Assembly (NCBI GenBank): GCA_002007465.1
Contig: LNAC01000019.1
Span: forward strand, 1,662,344-1,726,343
Length of the DNA stretch: 64,000 bases
From: Ailurus styani
Taxonomy: Eukaryota; Chordata; Mammalia; Carnivora; Ailuridae
Direction: 5' to 3'
Shown piece after piece: positions 10,145 to 24,539 of the stretch. Position 1 is the first letter of the stretch, and each line of letters begins with the position of its first letter. The position numbers were made by a program, and so were the translations under genes. The notes below the pieces were generated by a model, which did no database searches, was not told the origin of the DNA, and worked only from the letters and a program-made list of their open reading frames with translations.

Positions 10145-13100
10145 CATTGAGATGGATGAGTCCTTTATATATTTTGGATAGTAACCCCTTCTCTGGTATA
10201 TGGTTTGTAAATGTTTTTCTCCCATTCAGTAGGTTGCCTTTTCTCTTTTTTTGATTGTTTCCTTTGTTCTGCAGAAGACTTTCAGTTTTATGTAGTCCCA
10301 TTGTTGAATTTTACTTTTCTTTATGCTTTTGGGGTCATTTCTAAAAAACCCATTGCCAAGACTAATGTCAGGGAGCTTCTTTCCTATGTTTTTTTGCTAG
10401 GAGTTTTATGGTATCTGGTTGTATGTTTGAGTCTTCAATCCATTTCAAGTTAACTTTTGTGTATGGTGTAGGATAGGGGTCCATTTTTCTCAGCACCATT
10501 TATTATAGAGACCATCCTTTCCCTATTGAGTGTTCTTGGCTCCCTTGTCAAATATTAGTTGACTATTAATGTTGGGGTTTACTTCTGGGCTCCCTGTTCC
10601 ATTGTTCTGTGTCTATTTTTATGACAACCATATATTTAAATTACTGTGTAGCACTGTAGTATAGTTTGAAATAAGGAAGGATAGTGCTTCCAGATTTTGT
10701 CTTCCTTATGATTGCTTTGCTATTCAGAGTTTTTTTATGGTTTCATACACATTTGGGGATTCTTTTTAAATTTCTGTGAAAAATGCTGTTAAGGTTTTGA
10801 TAGCAGTTGTGTTGAATCTAGAAATGGCTTTGAGTAGTAAGGACATTTTAATAATGTTAAGTCTGATCCATGGATGCAGGATATCTTTCCATTTCTTTGT
10901 ATCTTCTTCAGTTACTTTCATCAATGTCTTACAGTTTTCATTGTCCAGATCTTTCATTTCCTTGGATCCTAGTGATTATATTGTTTGAATACTATTGTGA
11001 GTGTGATAGTTTTATTTTTTTCAAATGGTTTGTTGTTAGTGTATAGAAATGCAATTAATTTCTATATGTTGATTTTATCTCCTGCAACTTTACTGAATTC
11101 ATTGATTCAGTTTGGGTTGAGTCTTTAAGTGTTTCTCTGTATTAGATCATATCATCTGCAAATAACAATTTTACTTCTTTCTCTCAGATTTGGATGCCTT
11201 TTAGTTCTTTGTCTTTCCTAATTTCTATAGCCAGGACTTTCAGTACTATGTTGAATAAAAGAGGACACTCTTGCTTTATTCCTCATCTTCAAGGAAAAGC
11301 TTTCAACTTTTCACTATTGAGTATGTTAGCTGTGCGTTTGTCATATGTGCCCTTTACTATGTTGAGGTATATCCTTATATAACCAATTTGTTGAGGGTTT
11401 TCATCATGAAAGTATGTTGTATTTTGTCAAATGTTTATTCTGCAGCTATTTAAATGATCATGATTTTTATCTTTCTATTAATGTAGTGTATCACATTTAT
11501 TGATCTATGTATTGAACCATCCTTGCATTGCTAGAATAAATCCCACTTGGTCATGGTTTTCAGTCCTTTTAATGTGTTGCTAAGTTTGGCTTGCTTTTAT
11601 ATTGTTGAGAATTTTGTATGTGTATGCATCAGGGATATTAGTCTATAGTTTTTCTTGTGTCCTATCTGTCTTTGGTATCACTGTAATGTTCCTAGAGTTT
11701 TTGGTGTTTGGAGCTTTTTAATTACTGATTAAATCACCTTCTGTACTATTGGTCTGTTCATATTTTCTATTTCTTCCTCATTCATTCTTGGCAGGTTGTA
11801 TGTTTCCAAGAATTTGTCATTTCTTCCAGATCATCCAATTTGCTAGCATATAATTTGTTCATAGTAGTTTCTTATGATCCTTTGTATATCTGTAGTATCA
11901 CTTGTAATGTCATCTCTTCCATTTCTGATTTTATTTATTTGAGCCCTCTTTTTGTCCTTTTAGGCTAGCTATAGGTTAGCTATAGGTTTAAAAAACCAGA
12001 TCTTAGTTTCACTGGGTTTTTTTTTTCTATTATTTTTCTTGTCTTTATTTCACTTATTTCCACTCTAATCTTTGTTACTTATTTCCTTTTGCTGCATTGG
12101 GGCTTAGTTCCTCTTTTTCTAGAAATTGAAAATATAAAGTGAGGTTATTTGAGATCCTTTTAATATATGCATTTGTTACTATAAACTTCCCTCTCAGAAT
12201 TGCTTTGGCAGCATCCCATAGGTTTGGGTATATTGTGTTTCATTTTCATTTGTTTTGAAATATTTTATTTCCTTTTGATTTTCTCTTTGACCCATTGGTT
12301 GTTCAAGAGTATGTTATTTAATTTCATGTATTTGTAGCTTTTCACATATTTTAGCTTTCCTCTTGTTATTCTGGTTTCATATCATTGTAGTCAGAAAGAA
12401 TACTTGGTATGATTTCAGTCATCTTAAATTCACGAGACTTGTGTTCTGTCATGTGCCTATCCTAAAGAATGTTCTGTATGCATCTGAAAAGCATGTGTAT
12501 TCTTCTGTTAGATGGAATGTCCTACAAATCTTTGTTAGATCCATTTGGTGTAATGTGTGGCTCAACCCCAAAGTTTACTTGTTGGTTTTCTTTCTGGATG
12601 GTCTGTCTATTGCTGAAACTGGAGTTTTAGAAGTCCCCTACTATTCTTGTATTGTTGTCTGTTCCTTCCTTCAGATCTGTTAACATTTGCTTAATATATT
12701 TAGGTGTTCCAATATTGGGTGTGTATGTATGTGTGATTATTATATCTTCTTGAATTGACCCCTTTATCATTATATATTGACCTTCATCTCTTGTTACCAT
12801 TTTGGTTCCAAGTCGGTTTGTCTAATTTAAGTATAGCTACCCTTGCTTTCTTTTGATTTCACAGGCATGGAATATCTTTTTCTATCTCTTCACTCTACGC
12901 CTATGTGTATCCTTAAAGCTGAAGTGAGTGTCTTGTAAGCAGCATATACTGTGTCATTTTTTAGTCATCCAGCCACTATGCCTTCTGATTGGTTAATTCA
13001 ACCCATTTACATTTAGAATTCTTATTTTTTATTTTAAATATTTTTATTTTTTTATTATGATAGTGACCATACACTACTTCATTAGTTTTTGATGTAGTGT

Positions 13101-15679
13101 TCCATGATTCATTGTTTGCATGTAACAGCTTATTGTTATGTGAGATCTTATAATGCCATCTTATTGTTTTCTGATTATTTTGTAATTGCGAAGTCTCCTA
13201 TTTCTGCCTAACTTGGTAAATTAGTGATTTTCTGTGGTGGTGTACTCTGCTTCCCCCTTTTCTATCTTTTGTGCATCTTCTCTAAGTTTTTGCTTTCTGG
13301 TTACTGTGAGGCTTACATAAGACATCTTAAAAATTAAACAGGCCATTTTAAGCTGACAGCAACTTAACTTCAATTGTTTATAAATGCTTCACCCTTTACT
13401 CCCCCCATTGATATTTCTGATGTGATTATTTACCTCTTTTTATGTTGTATATTTGTATAACAAAATTATAGTAGCTATACTTAAATTATAGTAGCTCTAA
13501 TTATTTTTAGTACTTTTTTCCTTTGACATGTATACTATACTATAACATCCATCCAGTCTATTTACCCTTACCAGTGTATTGTATACTTTTGTGTATTTTC
13601 ATGTTGCTGATTAGTATCAGTTTATTTTAGCCTAAAGAACTTTCAGCATTTCTTACAAAGCAGGTTTAGTGGTGAAAACTCCTTCAGCTTTTGTTTATCT
13701 AGGAAAGTCTTTATTTCTCCTTCATATCTGAAGGATAACTATGCTGGATATAGTACTGTTGACTGACAGTTTTTTTTCTTTCAATACTTTGAATGTGTCA
13801 TTCCCCTCTCACCTGGCCTGTGGTGTTGCTATTGAGAAATCCGCTGACAGCCTAATGGTGCTTCATTTGTAGGTTACAATATTTTTCCCCTGAATATTTT
13901 TAGAATTCTTTAATCTTTAATTTTTTATAGTTTCATTATAATGTGTCTTAGAGAAGGTCTTTTTCCTTGAGATAATAGGGTGATCTTCTGTAGCTCTGTG
14001 AACTTAGATGTCCAATTCTTTCTGCAGGTTTGGGAACTTCTCAGCTATTACTTCTGTAAATAAATTTTCTGTCCCCTTCTCTTTCTTCATTTTAGAATCC
14101 AGATTATTCTAATATATGTTCTTTTGATGAAATCCCATAGATTAGATCATGTAGTTTTTCTTTACAGTTTTTCATTCTTTTGTCTTTGTTTTCCTCTAAC
14201 TTGGTTATTTCAAAATTCTGTCTTCTAACTCACTTATTCTGTCTTCCATTTGCTCTACTCTGTTACATTTTTCATTTCATTTATTGAGTTCTTCAACTCC
14301 AGAATTTCTGCTTGGTTCCTTTTTATGATTTCTGTCTCTTTGGTAATATCTCATCTTTAACATTTGTGTATGTGCATGTGTGTGTGTGATTTCAACCATC
14401 TTTAGAGTTTTCTGGTAGCTCACTGAGTTTCTTCAACACTGATTTTGAATTCTTTATCCAAAACCCCTTGCCTTTGATCTCTGTTATTGGAGAATTACTA
14501 TTTTTTGGTAATGACATGTTTCCTTGACTTTTCATGTTCTTTGTAGTTTTGCATTGCTGCTTTCACACTTGAAGTAGCAGCCACCTCCTTAAACCTTTGT
14601 TTGTTACCTTCAGGTTGGGTATTTGGTTCATTAGTGCTATTTCCATCTAGGATTCTCTCTGCCTTTGTATGGGTACAGCTGTTCCACTTTTCTTACTCCC
14701 TTTTGTGGCAAAATTCTTAAGCTCTTACATCTTTGCTTCTTAAAACTCACCGGGCTGACTATTGGAAACCTTTATTTTCCAGAAGACGGTGCTAGAGCTC
14801 AAGATTGTGGTTTCTCCCTTGTCCACAGATTCTGGCCTGTTTTCTGAGCACACTCCTAAGGAGCTTGCTCTTGCCACCACACTTGGGAATGTGCACAAGT
14901 AACCACCCACAGAATGCAGGGAGGTATAGATTTAGCCCTTGGGGCATTAGAGTTGCCCACAGGCCCCATGAGGAGATCCTCGGGTGTAGCACTCCCAGGG
15001 GCTCATGCTTGGACTTTCTGCTGAGTACAGTCAGCACGGCCTAAGTGCTTTTAATGTCCTTTGTTATTCTTACCTCGTCTTTTCTTCCAGTCATGGAGGT
15101 CCTGCCTAAGTAAGTACTCTAGGTGCTGCTGGAGAGAAACAGGTTTCTCCAGCAGCATTCCACACCACTGGGATAGCTAGACACTCACTGCTCTTCTTTT
15201 CCTCTATGAGAGATTGCTGCCACCTGCTAGTTCAGCCCAATCCAATGTTGCCTTGGTGGGGGTGAGGACAGTGTTGGTAAAGTTCTTTTTACCATCTCTG
15301 CTGTGTCCAGATTTGTTTGTTGCTCCATTGGCATGCTGGAATCTCTCTTTGTAAGGACTAAGCCTTGGCCGTGTCTCTGTTGTCTTTGGGTATCAGCCCA
15401 GGTCAGCACTGTTTAGGTTTTTTTCCTGACTGTGGCAAGAGAGGTTGGGGCAAGCTCACTGCCCCACTGGTTCCACAGCCTGTGCCCATAACCAGATGCA
15501 CAGGTGAGCCAGACTCCCCCTGGGTTCCCTGGCATATGGTGCCAGATCCTGCAGCTCCCACGAAGGCACTTTTGTTCATGGATAGGTGACTAATTATTGA
15601 AAAAGAGGAACAAAAAGGAAGAATGCCTTCCACTGCTGTGTTTTGACATTACTCCCTGATGGCATCTCTTTCCCTGATC

Positions 15680-15700
15680 CTCTCTCTCTCTCTCTCTCTC
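15680..15700 (+). repeat. (CT)10 microsatellite
   Basis: An uninterrupted CT run (tcctctctctctctctctct). Confidence 0.9.
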
Positions 15701-18700
15701 AGTCCTATCTAAGAGGCCTTCAGGACTGCTCCCAAATGCAGCCTGTAGGCAGGCCCACCAAGAGCACGCAGCAGAGTAGTGGCATTGTATGGCTTGGGTT
15801 TTCAAAGGGAACCCACAAGTAAATAGTAATATAACTGCATCGTTAAAGGTTATATTGTCTTCTGGGTATAAAAGCTAATGCTACTAATTTGGGGTTGCTG
15901 TTGTTACTCTTGTACCATGTTACCATCATGTTTCGCTGAGGCATCACCAACAGAGAGAAACAGCCCTGCAGGGCCCACTGGTGCACGTGCAGCCATCTTC
16001 CACACTGATTTGCACTGGGTGGAGCTTGGGGTTTGGAATGAAGGCCAGACTGCTTATACAATCTCTGAGTAGCATTTTCCAGTATTCACAAAGCTGTTGC
16101 AGGAATACCTGGAGTAAATGGTTGCTGGCGATTTCTATTAGTGTCACAGTATTTAGAGTTTAAGCTGTGTATCTTTTGTAGATAACTCTGTTAACATAGT
16201 TGGCTACAATTTTGATCTTTGAAAATAAACCTTTAACATCGTCCCCCCCCTCCCCCCACCCCGTGCTCGTTTCAGGGTGAAAGCTTGACTGTAATTGGGG
16301 GAAAGTTCTGGAGTCAGCAGATAACTTACAAGAAGTGAACGTGCTGTTGAAAATATGTGGGACCCTATTTCAGAGAGGTTGTTATCATTCAGGTGTTCCT
16401 GTCACCACCTAGTGACTGTGTAACCTTAGAACAGCGGTGCCAGACCCTCCCTGCACGGTGCCCGCCGAGAGGCCATTTGTTGCTTATGGTAGACGCGGCC
16501 GTGCTGCTGGCGATGATTCAGTGGGGGAGGGGGCACTCAATGGGGCCTGATGGCTTCATGCTCCATGCAAGTAAAGTGCTATCGGGTGCCTTGAGACCTT
16601 GCCAGTCTCCTCCGCCCTGATTGCTGTGGTCCTTTAGGCCAGATAAATCATGCTGGGCATCTAACTGAACTTCTGTGATCCGGCAGATAGACTTTGTACA
16701 GAATGAAAAGTCAGTGCACAGGACTTTCTCTGAGACTCATTTCTGATTACAATGAGGGTTCTTGCCTCTCCCTCTAACCTACCAGGAAAGGCTGGGGGGG
16801 ATCAATATTAAGGCGTCCAACCTTTTGTTTCATTGCAGTTAACGCATTCATGCTGAAGGGCCAACAGAGTACTGGGGCTCCTGTCTCTTTAGCTGTGACT
16901 CCCCTCCCCACACTTGTTCCTCCAACCCCAGTGAGCAGTGATTGGGGTTTATGGCACCCATGGCATGGCATATGTATGAAGTCACATTATAAAACCCAGC
17001 ATAAATGAGTTGCCCAGAATCACAGGGCAGGATGAAAGGGGATAGCTTTGAGTACTGATGAAAGAGATTAGCTTTATGTATTGAGTTCTGCTTTATCTAC
17101 TTAGTGCCACTAAAATGAAGATGCCCATCTAAATTACCCAGTTTTTTGGGGGGTTCATTGATTAAAACTAGCAACATGCTGCCCTAAGGAAATACTGTTG
17201 AAATTCGTTAATTCTGAGCACTTAAGAGTTTGGAAGTCAGAGGAACAAGAGCAAGGTCCCTGTAGCTCTCAGTGGGGCTGCACAGATGGAATGGGAAAGG
17301 GGCCTCTCCTGGACAATGTGGAGCTGAGTAGGTAGGTGGTTCCTGCCTCCAAGGCAGAGGAAGGTTCCTTCAGGGTGAGGTTCCAGTACGCTGTGGCGGG
17401 GGTGACTGTAGGGAGTAGGGGGCCCAGGAAGCAAGCAGAAGCAGTCAGTACTCGCCTCACTGGAAAAGCGAGAGTGACACTTCTGAGAAATCATTTCATG
17501 CCAGGTGAATGGCCAAGAGAACTGCTGAATTAGCTCTGAAGGGCGATGCATCCAGGCAGAGTTGTCCTGAAGTGATTTCATTGTAAAGGTGGCTTTGGAG
17601 GAGGTCTGGCTCGCCCCACCTGGTGCTAGCAGGCCGTGATGAGCTGAGCTCTTCCCTAGTGCTCTCTGGCTTCATAGTGGGAATGGTGGTTTGGGCTTCA
17701 GCCCTGAAACTATTCGTTGAGTGATGCACAACCACCATCCAGTGTCGCCTTCCAGGGGATGACAGTGGCCTGGCCTGCCCCACCCCCACCACCACGCTCT
17801 ACCTGGGATAGTAGATGGTGTCCGGGGAGGACACAGGCATGGTATGTGTCTGTAACCTTGTTTCCTGGCTCCTCTGGGCTCAGGCAGGGGCCCTGCCTGC
17901 CATCTTCCTCGGTGCACACCCCTGCCTTGCACCTGGGCAACATCTAAGGGGTACCTGGGCCTGTGAGCAGCATGACCGCTAGACACTTAGCTGTGACGTA
18001 GCAGTTTGGCTCGTGAACCAGGATCCATTCTGACTGCTCAACATCCCTGCCTGTCTAGTTGTTCAGTGTGACTCTTGCTCAGCTGCCAGAGCCTGGTCCC
18101 TGCTTCCTCATGCCCTGACCACCTGCAGCTTCGCCCTTCCTGTGCCTGGTGTTTCCCAACCCGTGTGGTGCCCTTGGGTGGCAGCAGCCTACCTCAGACA
18201 TGTGCTAAGGGCCAGGGGTCCGTGGGTCTGGTCCCGAAGGCCCTGACCCACTGGCCGCAGCAAGCCAAGGCTGGTGAGGGCAGTGGGAGGGCCTTCTCCT
18301 CCGTGCCCAGTGACCAGGGGTACCTGGCTTTGATTCTCCCAAATAATGCTTCACCTCCCCTGCCGCAGGGTTGAGGCCGGCAGAGGTTTTCAGCCTTGTC
18401 CGGGGCTAGGGTGGGCTAGGCAGACACCTGTAGCAGCCAGCACTTTCTGGTAACTGCTGAGGCCTCCTAGGCTTCCAGCCTGTTGGCATCTTGGCCACCT
18501 CAATGGCAAGAGGCCCCCTCTCCTGGGAGTGGTTGGTGGTGATGGAGCCTCCTAACCCCCAGGTGTTCACAGGGTCAAATGTCCAGTCCCAGGCTGCCAG
18601 GCCTACCACACATGCCCCAGGAAAGCCCCCGTCTCTCTGTAGCCAGCCAAGGCATTTACTGTAAACAGAAGCCCTGGGTGTCTGCTCATGACCGGCAAGG

Positions 18701-19584
18701 AAATGCTTTCTCAGTCTCTGGAACATGGAACAGAGGTAGGTGTGCAACACCAGCCCCAGGTTAATATGCATGGTTAGAGAGTAGAGTTGGGGACACCTGT
18801 CCTCAGCCAACCTGTCAGGGAAAACAGCTGAGCCCTTGGCTCTGGTCTCTCTGCTCAGCATCTCCTGGGTGATGCTCATGGAGGTGTTCAAGGTCGATGC
18901 AGAGGCCATGAGCGTGCCCGGGACCTGTCCCCACAAACAGGCTCCCCTCAGTGCTCCTGTGTGTGCTGCCTCATGCTCAGGACCTGATTTACTCTGCTGC
19001 TTCTCTCTCCTCACATGCATAAACTGGCATGTTAACAAACACAGACCGTAAGTGGCCCTGCAGGTAACTTGTTTCAGACGTCAGCTGGTAAGTTGACAGG
19101 TGCCTGTCTGAACCCTCTGAGTGAGCCCACACACGCCCTGATGGCTATACAGCTCTGCTCCATCTCCTTCAGCTCGTAAGCTGGAGCCGCTTGTCGCTCT
19201 GACCACCCTTCTGCCAACAGCACTTCCACTGTCCCTCCTCGTGCTCTCGGCACCTGACCGTGTTGTTTCCTCTTGGTAGAGCAGAGTGTAGATACCCCGA
19301 GAACGAGGCTTTGTTGTGTTTGCCATGGTTTCCCAGCTCCTGGCCCAGAGCAGGTGCTCCCGGAATTGGATGGATGGACACGGAGGAGAGTCGTGGAAAA
19401 GGACCTCCGCCCTCCCCTCCGCACCTGCGGCCCAAGGATAGGGAGCCTTTGTCTCTGGACGTGAACTAGGGCCAACCCCAGAGAAGTACAAGATGGGGCA
19501 GCCAGGCAGAGTTGGCCTAGTGGGGGGTTTTTGCCTAGAAGTATTCCAATATTGCCTAGAAACCAAGACATCTCCCCTCAGGTT
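15701..19584. other. Intronic interval with no recognised element
   Basis: Composition shifts from AT-rich to GC-richer from about 16.2 kb. Long accidental open frames occur here, for example 18406-19038 on the minus strand. None has recognisable domains, a good start context or splice-site structure. A short C-rich tract (ccccccctccccccacccc) lies at about 16243-16262. Confidence 0.6.
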
Positions 19585-21470
19585 AAAATTTTACTTAAGT
19601 ATACTTGACACACGATATTAACATTAGTTTCCAGTGTGCAGCATAGTGACTCAAGAAGTCTAGACAGCTACCATCTGTCACCATACAGTGCTGTATGGAC
19701 TGTCGCTCCGTGCTGCACCTTTCATCCCCGTGACTTCATTCCATAGCTGGAAGCCTGTACACCGCCCCTCTTCATTTTGCCCATCTCTCCACCCACCTGC
19801 CGTCCAGCAACTGTTAGTTCTCTGTATTTATGGTTCTGTTTCTGCTCTTTGTTTATGTTTTGTTTTTTAGATTTCACATAGGAGTGAAGTCATATGGTAT
19901 TTGTCTCTCTCTGACTGGCTTATTTACTTAGCATAATACTCTAGTTGCATCCATCTTGTTGCAAATGGCCAGATTTTTTTTTTAGGGCTAATATTCCAGT
20001 GTGTGTGTGTAGACATATCCTTTTTTTATGGCTTATCCTTTCTTTATGGATATATTCCATTGTGTATGTGTGCGTGAGTGAATGTATACACACACACACC
20101 ACATCTTTATCCATTCATCAGTCAGTGGACACTTGGGCTGTTTCCATATCTTGGCTATCGTAAATAATGCTGCAACATAGGGGTGCATACATCTTTTCAA
20201 ATTAATGTTTTCATTTGGGAGAGGTAAACACTCGGCAATGGGATTGCTAGACCATGTGGCATTTCTATTTTTAAGTTTTATTGAAGAACCTCCATACTGT
20301 TTTCCAGAGTGGCTGTACCAGTTTGCATTCCCACCAACAGTGCATGAGGGTTCCTTTTTCTTCACATCCTTGCCAACACTTGTTATTTCTTGTCTTTTAG
20401 ATTCTAGCCATTCTAGCAGGGTAAGGTGATATCTTACTGTGGTTTTGATTTGCATTTCCCTGGTGATTACTGACGTTGAGCATCTTCTCGTGTGTCTGTT
20501 GGCCATCTGGATGTCTTCTTTGGAGAAATGTTTATTCAGGTCTTCTGCCCCTTTTTAAATTGGGTAACTTGGTTTTGGGGGGTATTGTAGTAGTTCTTTA
20601 TACATTTTGGATATTAACCCCTTATCCAGTCTGTCATTTGCAAATATTCAATAGGTTGTCTTTTAGTTTTGTTGATAGTTTCCTCCTCTGTGCAGGGGGA
20701 AAAAAAAAAAAAGCTTTCCTGTTTTGATGTAGTTCCAGTAGTTTATGTTTACTTTTTGTTTCCCTTGCCTCAGGAGACATATCTAGAAAAATGTTGTCAA
20801 GGCCAGTGTCAAAGAGATTACTGCCTGTGTCTTCTTCTAGGAGCTTTATGTTTTCAGATCCTACATGTAGGTCTTAAATCCATTTTGAGTTCATTTTTGT
20901 GTATAATATGAGAAGGTGATCCAGTCTTCCCAGCACCACTTATTGAAATAGCCTATGGTTCCCTGTTTTATATTCTTGCCTCCTTTTTATAGGTTAATTA
21001 ACCATGGAAGCAAGGTTTATTTCTGTGCTCTTTATTCCATTGCGCTGTCTGTTTTTGTGCCAGTAGCATACCGTTTTGATTATTATAGCTTTGTGTAGTA
21101 TATCTTGAAATTCAGAATTGTGATGCCTCCAGCTTTGTTCTTTTTCAAGATTGCTTTGGCTACTTGGGGTCTTCTGTGGTTCCATACAAATTTTAGGATT
21201 ATTATAGTTCTGTGAAAAATGATGTTGGTATTCTGATAGGGATTGCATTAAATCTGTAGATTGCTTTGGGTGATACAGACATTTTAACAATATTTGTTCT
21301 TCCAGTCCATGAGCATGAGATATCTTCCCATTTGTTTGTGTTGTCTTCACTTATTTACATCAGTGTTTTATAGTTTTCAGAGTATAGGTTTTCTACCTCC
21401 TTGGTTAAACTGATTGCTAGGTGCTTTATTTTTTTGGTACAATTTTATATGGAGGTTAACATTTTTTAAA
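19585..21470 (-). mobile_element. L1 3' end and ORF2 C-terminus, antisense
   Basis: Antisense L1 3'UTR (19585-20160) leads into the ORF2 C-terminal part. On the minus strand the frame at 20506-20033 reads [14 protein letters not shown] and [21 protein letters not shown], clear L1 ORF2 hallmarks with internal frame changes. The match fades near 21470. It is inactive. Confidence 0.88.
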
Positions 21471-21739
21471 AGGAAAAGCCATCCTCTTCCACAGCCCTGC
21501 AGGCACCTCACACAGAAGGCCCCTGGGGACCGGGACGGGGAGAGATCGGGCTGAACTTGATTTTGTGTGCCTGCCTGCAGCTGATGCATGGAGCTCTGCC
21601 ATCACCCACTGAAAGATGTGCCCTGCAATCAAAACTGCCAATTCATTTGTGGCACCCCATCTGGAGAGTGGGGCCCAGCATGGCTTTTAGCTTTCGTGGC
21701 CACTAGCCCGCCATCTAAAAAAAAAAAAAAAATTTAATT

Positions 21740-21884
21740 GGTGCCTGGGTGGCTCAGTTGCTTAAGTGAGTTGGACTCTTGATTTTGGCTCAGGTCATGA
21801 TCTCAGGGTTGTGAGATGGAAACCTTAAAATTCTCTCTCCCGCTCTCACTCTGCCCCTGCCACTCCCTTTCTTAAAATAAAATA
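21740..21884 (+). mobile_element. CAN-SINE, sense, shortened older copy
   Basis: Head gtgcctgggtggctcagttg and body ggctcaggtcatgatctcag are present but the 3' part is shortened, ending in cttaaaataaaat. It is more diverged than its neighbour, which starts two bases later, giving a head-to-tail SINE pair. Confidence 0.9.
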
Positions 21885-21885
21885 T

Positions 21886-22084
21886 GGGCGCCTGGGTGGC
21901 TCAGTCGGTTAAGTGTCTGGCTTCGGCTCAGGTCATGATCTTGGGGTCCTGGGATGGAGCCCCGCATCGGGTTTCCTGCTCAGTGGGGAGTCTGCTTCTC
22001 CCTCTCTCACTCCCCCTGCTTGTGTTCCTTCTTTTGCTGTGTCTCTCTCTGTCAAATAAATAAATAAAATCTTTAAAAAAAAAA
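21886..22084 (+). mobile_element. CAN-SINE, sense
   Basis: Complete copy from gggcgcctgggtggctcagt to a caaataaataaataaaatc tail and A-run. It uses the 'gtctggcttcggctcagg' variant. It appears to have inserted into the tail of the preceding SINE. Confidence 0.95.
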
Positions 22085-22329
22085 TTTAAGAACGTCACTG
22101 TATCAGTTCTCAGAAGCTCTCTCCTGGAAAGGTGAAACACAAAATTCTCCTGTGCCTCAACTTATAGAAGGGGACCCAAGGTCACCAAATTACACAAAGA
22201 TGACCCAGAGCAGATTTTGCAAACTATGTCCCACAGAGAAAAATGTTTTATGTTTGAAGGAGTTTGGGATGACCACTCAGGAGGACAGAATTAGAGGGGT
22301 TTTACCAGCACTCTCTCTCCACACCTTAA

Positions 22330-22475
22330 CTGAGAACTGGCCTCTTCTGTCCCAGTTCACTCATTCAGTCCTCTTAACCCTGTGAGGCAGATATACCCCA
22401 TTTTACAGATGTAGAAACTGAGACTCAGCCTTCACAAGGCAAGGACAGAACGTGAACGTGCCCAGAGTGGACAGT
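22330..22475 (+). repeat. MIR element
   Basis: The MIR hallmark 'cattttacagatgtagaaac' followed by 'tgagactcag' is clear at about 22398-22430, with flanking MIR-like sequence on both sides. Confidence 0.75.
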
Positions 22476-23074
22476 AGCTTGTGCTGTTTTCCCAGCTTGT
22501 TTGGCCCCAACATTCTGTGCGTGAGGAACACTTACTAAAGTTCTCAGTCCTTGGAACCTACTTAGGGAAGTGTCCCTCTTCGGACTGAGGGCACACACAG
22601 GCACAAACAGAAGCACCAGACATTTCTCCTAAGGACATTCTTTTGATTTCTGGTTCGTGTTAAAGGCCTTTACCATGCAGTTATTTACTGTCCTTAAGGT
22701 TGCTAATTAAGTAAAAAAATAAAATAAATAAAACCTCTGAGGGAAAGTTACAGATGTATTTCACCAGAATCATTTTATTAAAATGAGAGTGATTTTTATG
22801 GCATCTAATATTATCTGCTTTAATACAGTGGGAAATGACCAAAACTCATTTTTCCTACAAAGGGGTGTAGAATTAATGGTATATTGCATTTGTGGGTGGT
22901 GGTTTTGTTAACTTACAGAAATGGGAGTGGTTCAGGTCCAGGAAACTGGAAAAGGTCCTCGGGCCAAACAAGGAAGGGAAGTAGCTGGACAGGCAAGTAG
23001 GCCAAGAGGTTGTCCTTGCTGCTTGCACTCTCTCTCACCGTCAGGCTGAAACAGAAAGTGGTTGAGAATGGATA

Positions 23075-23545
23075 AGAAATACACACACACACACAGGAAT
23101 GTTACGGAGCCATGAGAAAGGTGGAAGTCCTGCTGTTGGTGATAACATGGATGGAACTTGAGGGCAGTGTGCTAAGTGAAATCAGGGATAGATTATAATA
23201 CTGTTCAACATCACTCATACATGAAATCCAAAAAAGCCCAAACTCGCGTGGTGGTAACCAGGAGACAGGGGAAACGAGGAGATGCTGGGCAAAGGACCCA
23301 AACTTCCAGTGCTGAGAGAGTGACTTCTGGGGATGGCATGTGCGGCATGGTAATTATATGTAATACTGTATCAGGTACTTGAAAGTGGCTGAGTGAGTAG
23401 ACCTTAAATATCCTCGCCACAGAAAAAGAAATGGGAATTAAGTGACACGATGAAGATGTTAATCAGTTTGCAATGTAAAATTAGCAAATCAACCCATTGG
23501 ACACCTTAATCTTACACAATATTATGTATCAGTTATGACTTAATA
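23075..23545 (+). mobile_element. L1 3' end, sense, old
   Basis: Sense-strand L1 tail phrases appear in order: 'aggaatgttacggagccatg', 'aacatggatggaacttgag', 'gctaagtgaaatcag', then a 3'UTR reading 'gtggtaaccaggagacagggg'. It lies about 0.6 kb upstream of the NR3C2 terminal exon. Confidence 0.75.
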
Positions 23546-23642
23546 GAGCTCAGGCTGGGTACTGAGAAGTCTCAACCCTGCCCGCAGCTCAGGGTGAGAA
23601 GCTGGAGGAGGGAAGAAGGTGGCGGGGCTCACCCGGGACTAG

Positions 23643-24278
<636 letters not shown>

Positions 24279-24539
24279 CGGAGGACGTCCCGCCAGGAGA
24301 GCTTTGCCTTAAGTTTCCCCATGCTGTTCTACACCCACGAAGGACCCAAGAAATCCGATCTTTCACATGTGATGGTTGATTCCTACTTGTTCAGCGGTTT
24401 CTCAAGTTTAAAATCACGTCAAGGGTTGGGAGCCGGGAAAGCAGTGTGACATGGATTTGGCAAGACCTGAGCAGTCGGAAGGATTCCTCCCTCTCCGATC
24501 CCCAGCGCTTAGAAACACGTTCCTGTTCCTCTGGATGAA

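Larger units (their letters stand above)
9415..15640 (-). mobile_element. Near full-length old L1-type LINE, antisense
   Basis: In antisense order the sequence runs through 3'UTR (9415-9850), ORF2 C-terminal and reverse-transcriptase regions (about 9850-11950; the minus strand still reads EEDTKKWKDILHPWIRLNIIKMSLL and FNTTAIKTLTAFFTEI near 10770-10957), the endonuclease region (about 12000-13000), ORF1-type sequence (about 13250-14500) and probably a 5'UTR (14560-15640). Order and spacing fit one LINE of about 6 kb. It is riddled with stops. The 5' limit is uncertain and two related elements could be joined. Confidence 0.7.

Noticed and set aside
18406..19038. 210-codon minus-strand open frame in the NR3C2 intron
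   Set aside because: GC-rich intronic context, no domain, no splice or promoter signals, and competing open frames on the opposite strand.
19074..19571. Overlapping minus-strand frames of 161-165 codons
   Set aside because: Two frames of the same strand are open over the same bases, which points to composition rather than coding.
20033..20506. 157-codon minus-strand frame
   Set aside because: It is a decayed L1 ORF2 C-terminus ([14 protein letters not shown]), not a host gene; included under the L1 entry.
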